Source: M55B154 sp964345775
GTDB taxonomy: Bacteria; Spirochaetota; UBA4802; UB4802
Assembly: GCA_964345775.1 (NCBI GenBank)
Contig: CAYFSO010000048.1
Span: forward strand, 1-21,908
DNA: 21,908 bases
Reading direction: 5' to 3'
The notes under the pieces are model-generated. The model searched no databases and had not been told where the DNA came from. It saw nothing but the letters and a program-made list of their open reading frames with translations. Positions within the stretch are counted from its first letter, which is position 1. Every line of letters begins with the position of its first letter. A program made the translations under genes and the position numbers. Shown one piece after another: positions 17,104-21,908 of this stretch.

Positions 17104-17700
17104 TTATATTGCCTTATTCCGAAACTGGTGGTCCTGGATCTCATTCACCAGAAGGCCTTCGAGCAATAGATTTTTAAACGTCATTAGCGTTTTTTCAAGT
17201 GTGAGGTTATGTTCCAGTATAAAATCAGGGTTTAAAACCGTTGAAGCTGCACCGGTGATAAAACTTGTTACAAGCGCGGGATCAAATTCCTTGAACTTCC
17301 CTTCACTCATGCCGTCACAAATTGTCTGTTCAATTATTTGAACCTGCGCCTTCCTGAATTCCACCATCTTTTCACTGACATCAGGATAGTACAATTTTAT
17401 ATCCTGCAGCAATGGCATGGACACGTCACCAATTGCCAGGTATGCCTCCTGGAAATAACTGTTCAGCTTTTCCTCGGGACTTATTGATTTCTGGTAAATC
17501 TGGTTAAACTTGTACCTCATGTTGCTTATAATAAGATCAGCGATAAGCCTTACCAGTACATCCTTGCTGGAAAAATACTTATAAAAAGTTTTCTTCGAAA
17601 TACCGCACCTCTGTGCCACCCTGTCGATGGTGATACCGCGTATCCCGAATCTCATTATAAGCTCTCTAAACGCATATATTATTTTTTCACGTACATCCAT
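17104..17700 (-). CDS. TetR-family transcriptional regulator
   Basis: This is a 198-residue TetR-type repressor. The N-terminal helix-turn-helix is intact (GITIDRVAQRCGISKKTFYKYF at residues 22-42, followed by SSKDVL). The rest is a helical ligand-binding domain that ends in SFITGAASTVLNPD and a short tail. The frame extends upstream to 17826, but I prefer the ATG at 17700: family proteins begin just before the first helix, and the promoter and operator lie inside the extension. It heads the operon with the RND exporter and LolA-like gene, so it probably represses that export system and itself. The ligand is unknown. Confidence 0.9.
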   Translation of the reverse strand: MDVREKIIYAFRELIMRFGIRGITIDRVAQRCGISKKTFYKYFSSKDVLVRLIADLIISNMRYKFNQIYQKSISPEEKLNSYFQEAYLAIGDVSMPLLQDIKLYYPDVSEKMVEFRKAQVQIIEQTICDGMSEGKFKEFDPALVTSFITGAASTVLNPDFILEHNLTLEKTLMTFKNLLLEGLLVNEIQDHQFRNKAI

Positions 17701-17715
17701 TTGCCAATACCCCGT

Positions 17716-17757
17716 GGAAACTCTGGAAACCGTAATAGTTTCCTCGGTATATGTCAA
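17716..17757 (-). promoter_or_regulatory. tetR promoter with palindromic operator
   Basis: On the minus strand a perfect -35 TTGACA lies at 17757-17752. Its spacer and -10 region are covered by the 19-base palindrome GGAAAC-cgtaata-GTTTCC (17725-17743). A third half-site GGAAAC is at 17716-17721. The -10 (TACGGT, 17734-17729) is weak. A palindrome in this place is typical of TetR autoregulation. Confidence 0.55.
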
Positions 17758-17828
17758 ATAAAATTTACCTAAAGACCGGGTTTTCAATCTTCGATTAGAA
17801 TAATAAACACAGCGGAGACCATTCAAAC

Positions 17829-18602
17829 ATGAAAAACCTGTATATCATAATAGTTTTAAGCCTTATTTTAAGTTGCAGCACTTCACCTGTGGAAAAAGGT
17901 GGGATATCCATTAATACTTATTCGAACTTTATAAAGTTATTTTTCGACAGGTATGTTGAAGATCTTCACCGGGCTGAATCTGTTGTACATCAAAGAGATC
18001 TCATAAAAAATCTCTCTCATCTACAGAAAATGAATGCAGGTGGGAAGCGTTATTACTTACTTGAACGGGAATCCATAACTGAGCTGCTCCAGTCTATTAC
18101 CATAGAGAAATACAGGGATATCATACTCACCGGACCCGGCGGGCGGGTTTTGTATACCATGCACGAAGACAGTCTTTTTAACACCATCATTTCACGTAAT
18201 GATGATCATTCAGCCCTGTACCAATGCTATAAAAACAGCATACAAGGAAACACGTATATACACCCCCCCTCTGAATATCCCGGTTTATCTTCCCGCGTAT
18301 TGATGTTTATTTCGTATCCAGTCAAAACAGGGGGCGAATTATCAGGTTTACTTATCGCGGCAATAGACCCGGCACTTCTGGTATCTGAAAAACCGGGAAA
18401 CGTAATGGTACTCGATTCATCAGGAAAGATTGCCCTCACAACGATCTCTGAAGAACTGGGCAAACCTGTCATACCGGAAAAGCTTATCGAGGATCACGGC
18501 AAAAGTCCTACCCAATTGAGAAAACGATACGGCAGAAATAATTATCGCCTGCAGCCTGTGCAATATCTCAATATACGATGGTTCATTACAGAAACCAACT
18601 AG
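17829..18602 (+). CDS. Lipoprotein with Cache-like sensor domain
   Basis: This is a 257-residue predicted lipoprotein. The signal peptide ends in lipobox LILSC, with lipidated Cys16. The mature part looks like a PDC/Cache fold, normally the extracellular ligand-binding part of chemoreceptors and histidine kinases. A long helix (about residues 28-70) precedes beta-rich segments such as DIILTGPGGRVLYTM, VLMFISYPVKTGGELSGLLI and VMVLDSSGKIAL, ending with LNIRWFITETN. No membrane helix or signalling domain follows, so it may hand its ligand to a partner or act as a binding protein. It is divergent from tetR and shares its upstream region. Its stop overlaps that of the next gene in the palindrome CTAG. 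The Cache call is from pattern only. Confidence 0.7.
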   Translation: MKNLYIIIVLSLILSCSTSPVEKGGISINTYSNFIKLFFDRYVEDLHRAESVVHQRDLIKNLSHLQKMNAGGKRYYLLERESITELLQSITIEKYRDIILTGPGGRVLYTMHEDSLFNTIISRNDDHSALYQCYKNSIQGNTYIHPPSEYPGLSSRVLMFISYPVKTGGELSGLLIAAIDPALLVSEKPGNVMVLDSSGKIALTTISEELGKPVIPEKLIEDHGKSPTQLRKRYGRNNYRLQPVQYLNIRWFITETN

Positions 18603-19873
18603 GCATTTTCGATACAGTATTGACGTATCTTTTCCTGCACATGCTCCACCATCTGGCCTGTGGCATCAAGATCACTGTTGTTCTTTTCAAGCATCCCTGC
18701 AATACCTGTAAGCATCGCGTCACTCAACACGTGAATACCCGCATCTATCATCCCAAGCAGCAGACCGGGAGCCAGCATTGCAGCCCTTGAAGGATGTATG
18801 CGAAATGCCCCCTTCAGCCCTTTCTCTTCTACCACCTGGAAATCAATATCCTCATCGTCTACCTGGTAATAAATAACCTGGCCAGGCTGTATACGATAAA
18901 AATCGTCTATGGTATAATTGTTCTTGAAAAGCAATAGTATATCAGCATTCCCAAAAATATTCTCCGGGTTTGTAGCCAGCCCTCCCTCGCTTTCCAGGCT
19001 CAACATTAACCTCTCATTATTGTCGTACCCAAGGACCCTTCCGTGTCCTTCTCTTGATAACAGCCTGGTGAGCCGTAGACATGATGCATTAATACCAATT
19101 ATGCCAATGGTCACAGAATTCATACCGGCGGAAGACTGCTTCAAAGCCTGCCATATATGCACCAGCAGATACAATGGAACTTCATCCAGTTCGTGCCGAA
19201 GCACCGGCGGAAGATGTTCATCGGTTAATTGCTGATATACGTCAAAACCCCGCGCTGTGAGCAAACCGGCAATTCTCAATGCAGCAAATCCGGGAGAAAT
19301 TTCTCGAATACACTTTATAAAATCTTCAACCTGCGCAAATCTTACAAGTATTGGATAGCCATTGAAACGTGCTGCTACACTTAAAAAGGCTGCATCCTTT
19401 TCACTGTTCAGGTAAAGTTCGAGCTCACCATCGGTATATTCGTTCAACTGGGTGTGTGAACCGGTGACTATCGCCACATTTCTATTGATACTTAACAACG
19501 CCGTACTTCCATTTCCTTCACGTATTTTCTCAAGGGCCAGACTATATGGCGCCATTATTTTTAGATCAAAATCATCACTGTTCTGTATATCACTTTTTGG
19601 TTCAACCCGAATAAGACCGTTATCAAGCTGTTCATCAAGCATGTCTCGCAACTCCAGTATCTCCACGGACACATCTTTTATACCTGAGTCGATCAGGCTT
19701 TTAAACTGCTCACGCTTCGTGTACATGATCTCGCAGAAATAAACTGCCTGTGAACCATGTCCCTCTCTCAATTCCATCAACTTTATTTCACACCCGTACG
19801 AGTTTATCACTCCCAGCAGTTCTGGTAATTTCTCATTCTGGATTTGAAGGGTTATTTCGGCTATCAATTTCAT
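18599..19873 (-). CDS. ACT domain plus malic-enzyme-like fold, probably catalytically dead
   Basis: This is a 424-residue protein with an N-terminal ACT-like domain (residues 1-80). The rest follows malic enzyme block by block: RVEPKSDIQNSDDFDL, then NVAIVTGSHTQLN, then AAFLSVAARFNGYPIL, ISPGFAALRIAGLLTARGFDV, PPVLRHELDEVPLYLLVHIW, a Rossmann-like VTIGIIGINASCLRLTRLL, and finally HPSRAAMLAPGLLLGMIDAG. At these places family enzymes have the catalytic Tyr and Lys, the metal-binding ED and DDQHGTA, and a glycine-rich nucleotide loop. Nearly all are replaced here. I infer a regulatory pseudoenzyme. ATG at 19873 is preferred over GTG at 19882 because GCGGG lies at a usable distance before it. The family assignment rests on recalled consensus. 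Confidence 0.65.
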   Translation of the reverse strand: MKLIAEITLQIQNEKLPELLGVINSYGCEIKLMELREGHGSQAVYFCEIMYTKREQFKSLIDSGIKDVSVEILELRDMLDEQLDNGLIRVEPKSDIQNSDDFDLKIMAPYSLALEKIREGNGSTALLSINRNVAIVTGSHTQLNEYTDGELELYLNSEKDAAFLSVAARFNGYPILVRFAQVEDFIKCIREISPGFAALRIAGLLTARGFDVYQQLTDEHLPPVLRHELDEVPLYLLVHIWQALKQSSAGMNSVTIGIIGINASCLRLTRLLSREGHGRVLGYDNNERLMLSLESEGGLATNPENIFGNADILLLFKNNYTIDDFYRIQPGQVIYYQVDDEDIDFQVVEEKGLKGAFRIHPSRAAMLAPGLLLGMIDAGIHVLSDAMLTGIAGMLEKNNSDLDATGQMVEHVQEKIRQYCIENA

Positions 19874-19902
19874 ATACTGCACCCGCTGTCAGTAATTTAT
19901 TT

Positions 19903-19930
19903 ACTATATCTATCGGTAGTATTGGGTAAA
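19903..19930 (-). promoter_or_regulatory. Likely promoter of the ACT/malic-like gene
   Basis: On the minus strand TTTACC (19930-19925) and TATAGT (19908-19903) are 16 bases apart. The preferred start codon is about 30 bases downstream. Confidence 0.45.
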
Positions 19931-19964
19931 AACTGAAAATCCCCGTCCTGCTGTCACTCATTTC

Positions 19965-19993
19965 TTGACTTACAACAACCGTTAACGTATATT
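19965..19993 (+). promoter_or_regulatory. Strong promoter of the 96-residue gene
   Basis: TTGACT (19965-19970) and TATATT (19988-19993) are spaced by the ideal 17 bases. Transcription would start near 20000, leaving a leader of about 20 bases that contains the ribosome site AGGGGG before the ATG at 20022. This is one of the best sigma-70-type promoters in the window. Confidence 0.65.
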
Positions 19994-20021
19994 ATGGAAA
20001 AGATAAATAGAGGGGGTTGCC

Positions 20022-20312
20022 ATGAAAGCAGGCTTGCTTATAACCGGAAATGGTGCCTTGATCTACCTGACCTCGCATGAAAGCTTCATGAATGACAAGC
20101 TCACAAGTAAATTTGAGTCCAAGGGAATTAACAAGTTCATTGCCTACGAGATTCCTGTGGAGGAAGCAAGGAAAAGGTATGCGGGGCACTTCGACATTGT
20201 AAACCAGGATCTGCATGAGGCCGACGATCTCAGGATACTGGATTATGACGGGAACAGGGCATTCAAGATGTTCTCCTTCAAGGAACTGGGAGAACCGTAC
20301 CTGCACGAATAG
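20022..20312 (+). CDS. Small conserved cytosolic protein, function unknown
   Basis: This is a 96-residue soluble protein, complete, with AGGGGG 6 bases before the ATG and a strong promoter. It contains GLLITGNGALIYLTSH, then a helix, GINKFIAYEIPVEEARKRYAGHF and finally DLRILDYDGNRAFKMFSF with a short acidic end. I have the impression of a small conserved family seen in delta-type proteobacteria and other anaerobes under the label cytosolic protein, but no role is known to me. There are no cysteines or catalytic motifs. It converges with the reductase gene, with only 4 bases between the stops and no visible terminator. Confidence 0.75.
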   Translation: MKAGLLITGNGALIYLTSHESFMNDKLTSKFESKGINKFIAYEIPVEEARKRYAGHFDIVNQDLHEADDLRILDYDGNRAFKMFSFKELGEPYLHE

Positions 20313-20316
20313 CCAA

Positions 20317-20919
20317 TCAGGCCATTTTTATTAACTTTTCTGTCAGCACTTCTGCAGCAACCTGTATCCTGTTTAAAATTGGAATGGCACGGGGCATGAA
20401 ACCGGGCTCAGGTGCCGAATCCATAAGTATGTACTGATCCTCATCGTACGACAACCCTGCTGTATTGAAGAAATGCCGCATTGTTATCACCGGGGGGACA
20501 AACATATTCGGATATTTCCCCGCCCCCGCGGATGAGAAAAATCCTTCCTGTTGCCCGTTACCCGCTTCACCCCTCTGCCGTTTTTCCCAGATAACCTGGC
20601 ACCGGTCTATGAAAAGCTTCAACGGCGCAGTAATGTTGGAAAAAAAAAGTGGAGAAGTGATCATAACCAGGGATGCCTGCCCCAGCAGCTGGTATAGTTC
20701 CTTCATACTGTCATCGTAGATGCAGCCAAAATGTTTTTTGCAATATCCACACGCAATACACGGGTATATGATCTCATCGTACACGTATACCTTTTTAACT
20801 CTCACTGGAAGACCAAGGTTCTCAATAACCCTGTCCTGTATAAAGGCGGTTACACCGTTTTTCCTGGGACTTCCATAAATGGCAAGTACAAGAAGATCAG
20901 GATTCCTTGAGTCGAGCAA
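20317..20919 (-). CDS. NADPH-dependent FMN reductase / flavodoxin-like protein
   Basis: This is a 200-residue flavodoxin-fold reductase of the iron-sulfur-flavoprotein-like type. The FMN phosphate loop is YGSPRKNGVT at residues 14-23. A Cys cluster CIACGYCKKHFGC (about 53-65) resembles the compact cluster-binding motif of Isf proteins. ITSPLFFSNITAPLKLFIDR is the conserved flavin-site and dimer segment. The start codon is TTG: a TGA lies just upstream in frame, no ATG fits, and GGGGAG lies 8 bases before the TTG. The start overlaps the end of the PIN-TRAM gene by 23 bases, suggesting translational coupling. It could transfer electrons to a redox partner; the substrate is unknown. Confidence 0.87.
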   Translation of the reverse strand: MLDSRNPDLLVLAIYGSPRKNGVTAFIQDRVIENLGLPVRVKKVYVYDEIIYPCIACGYCKKHFGCIYDDSMKELYQLLGQASLVMITSPLFFSNITAPLKLFIDRCQVIWEKRQRGEAGNGQQEGFFSSAGAGKYPNMFVPPVITMRHFFNTAGLSYDEDQYILMDSAPEPGFMPRAIPILNRIQVAAEVLTEKLIKMA

Positions 20920-21343
20920 AGATCATTCTCCCCGCAGTAGTTTGAAGAACTGAAGTCACCACCACGTCAACCTCGTGGTTCATCTTTGGCCTGCCATTTT
21001 CAACAACTACCATGGTCCCATCATCGAGATACCCTATTGCCTGGTTGGGATCTTTCCCTTCCTTGATAAGGGACACTGACATTTCTTCACCTGGAAGAAC
21101 TATTGGCTTCAACGCGTTTGACAACTGGTTAATATTCAACACCTTGACCCCGTGAAACTCGGCAACCTTGTTCAGGTTGAAATCATTGGTTATAACCTTT
21201 GCCTTCATTACCTTGGCCAGCTTAACCAGCTTCGCATCCACTTCGGGTATCTCAACAAAATCCATGTCGGATATCTTCACCATTATTGACTGGTCTTTCT
21301 GCATCTTGTTAAGAATATCCAGCCCCCGCCTGCCCCTGTTTCG
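20897..21343 (-). CDS. YacL-like PIN-TRAM protein, N-terminally truncated at a junction
   Basis: This is the C-terminal part (about 148 residues) of a YacL-type protein. It begins at the conserved RNRGRRGLDILN. The PIN-domain remnant holds EVDAKLVKLAKVMKAKVITNDFNLNKV with its acidic residues. A TRAM RNA-binding domain follows (LPGEEMSVSLIKEGKDPNQ to TAGRMIFARL). Complete relatives are about 350 residues long, with N-terminal membrane helices and the first PIN half, and these are missing. The frame does continue to 21469, but that extension is GC-rich, Arg-rich and unlike the family: it is the antisense of another gene across the joint. The family is certain; the gene is broken by the joint. 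Confidence 0.85.
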   Translation of the reverse strand, partial: RNRGRRGLDILNKMQKDQSIMVKISDMDFVEIPEVDAKLVKLAKVMKAKVITNDFNLNKVAEFHGVKVLNINQLSNALKPIVLPGEEMSVSLIKEGKDPNQAIGYLDDGTMVVVENGRPKMNHEVDVVVTSVLQTTAGRMIFARLKES

Positions 21344-21346
21344 CCA
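21340..21346. other. Sequence junction: assembly chimera or recombination joint
   Basis: To the left, the minus strand codes for YacL-like protein up to the conserved RNRGRRG. To the right, the plus strand codes for a DNRLRE-type protein. Neither frame has a family-like continuation across this point. Hand-counted GC is 49/120 at 21181-21300 and 76/120 at 21601-21720. No transposon end, tRNA or direct repeat was seen. Confidence 0.8.
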
Positions 21347-21908
21347 AATCCTACGTCGCCTTCCCCCTGCATCGGATTCCCGCCGACCGCGCCATTCTAT
21401 CTGCCACGCTGAAGCTGCACCAGTTTGGCAACGCAGGCGGAGGCGAGTGGGGTGATCCGGACCCTTCACTCATCCAGGTGTTCACGGTAGCAGAGGACTG
21501 GGAGGAGACTGGTCTGACCTGGAACGACGCTCCGCTGCCAATCGAGAACGTCTCAGCTACCTGGGTCAATCCGGTCGCCTCTTTCCCCGGGTGGCCAGGG
21601 TCGGCCAGTGAGTGGAACGTGAGCCGGGCTGTCGCGCAAGCTTATGCGACAGGTGACCCCCTGCGCCTGGCTCTCTACGAGGCGGACAGCGCTTATCACA
21701 GTGGGAAGTACTTCGTCTCCTCCGACACGGGCGATTGGAACGCCGAGGGGCGCCCGACGCTGACGGTGGCCTACGGGAAGCCCATAGGAACGCTCGACAA
21801 GCGGGTTCATCCCGCCATCCCCCGTTCTGGCGAGACCATCACCTACACGATAGTAGCCTTAGGCAGCGGTCATCCCCTTACGCTGACCGATACGCTGCCT
21901 GAGGGAGT
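21340..21908 (+). CDS. DNRLRE plus DUF11-like surface protein fragment, partial at both ends
   Basis: This is an open frame of 189 codons with no start codon at its left end, cut by the junction, and it runs off the window. It begins in the middle of a DNRLRE/CBM96-like domain: KSYVAFPLHRIPADRAILSA, then VFTVAEDWEETGLTWNDAP, then SEWNVSRAVAQAYATGD, and RPTLTVAYG at its end. After a short link, DKRVHPAIPRSGETITYTIV and LTLTDTLPEG match the DUF11/conserved-repeat fold of secreted adhesin-like proteins. Such combinations are common in Chloroflexota and related GC-rich bacteria. The codon choice is GC-rich, unlike the rest of the window. It is probably a foreign fragment. Confidence 0.75.

Noticed and set aside
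17701..17826. 42-residue N-terminal extension of the TetR protein
   Set aside because: It would place the promoter and operator inside the gene, and TetR proteins normally begin just before the first DNA-binding helix.
20313..20340. Terminator between the 96-residue gene and the reductase
   Set aside because: GCC-n5-GGC before a T run is only a three-pair stem, too weak to call.
21344..21469. N-terminal extension of the PIN-TRAM frame up to an ATG at 21469
   Set aside because: It is Arg/Gly-rich, does not resemble the family and is antisense to a convincing DNRLRE domain. It exists only because the joint keeps the frame open.
21351..21810. Two minus-strand frames of 72 and 85 residues in the GC-rich tail
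   Set aside because: GC-rich DNA gives long chance frames; the plus strand has a clear protein domain here.

Overview
The window holds about 21.3 kb of one mid-GC bacterial chromosome segment, followed by about 0.57 kb of GC-rich DNA that does not belong to it. The host is diderm: there are lipoproteins with clear lipoboxes, a LolA-like periplasmic protein and an RND exporter. The mix of TPR protein, MoxR/CoxE pair, lone STAS protein, lone PTS IIA protein and long charged orphan proteins would suit a spirochaete or a related deep-branching Gram-negative, but this placement is a weak inference. No rRNA, tRNA, CRISPR array or insertion sequence was seen.

Layout, left to right. (1) 1-3.0 kb: the end of a six-repeat TPR protein, abutting a convergent moxR-VWA (CoxE-type) operon. 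(2) 3.1-4.0 kb: a small coiled-coil protein and a YjbQ-family enzyme. (3) 4.2-6.0 kb: a divergently transcribed 610-residue orphan. (4) 6.0-8.0 kb, minus strand: a STAS protein, then a promoter-hairpins-terminator unit that looks like a small or leader RNA, then a cysteine-containing lipoprotein overlapping an MnmD-type tRNA methyltransferase. (5) 8.2-13.6 kb, plus strand: a PtsN-like IIA protein, ruvB, and a 1239-residue DUF3683/FAD/Fe-S oxidoreductase. (6) 13.6-17.7 kb, minus strand: a tetR-RND-LolA-like operon with a likely autoregulatory operator. (7) 17.8-19.9 kb: a Cache-like lipoprotein, converging with an ACT-domain protein that has a malic-enzyme fold whose catalytic motifs are eroded. 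(8) 20.0-21.34 kb: a small conserved cytosolic protein, a flavodoxin-like NADPH:FMN reductase and the C-terminal part of a YacL-like PIN-TRAM protein.

At about 21,340 the PIN-TRAM gene is cut inside a conserved motif. The sequence changes from about 41% to about 63% GC (hand count of 120-base samples) and enters, on the other strand, an open frame coding for part of a DNRLRE/DUF11 surface protein. This is most simply an assembly chimera, less likely a real recombination joint.

Most interesting: the malic-enzyme-like pseudoenzyme, the structured RNA unit at 7432-7590, the 610-residue orphan and the junction. Genes are packed tightly, and two convergent pairs share palindromic stop-codon junctions.
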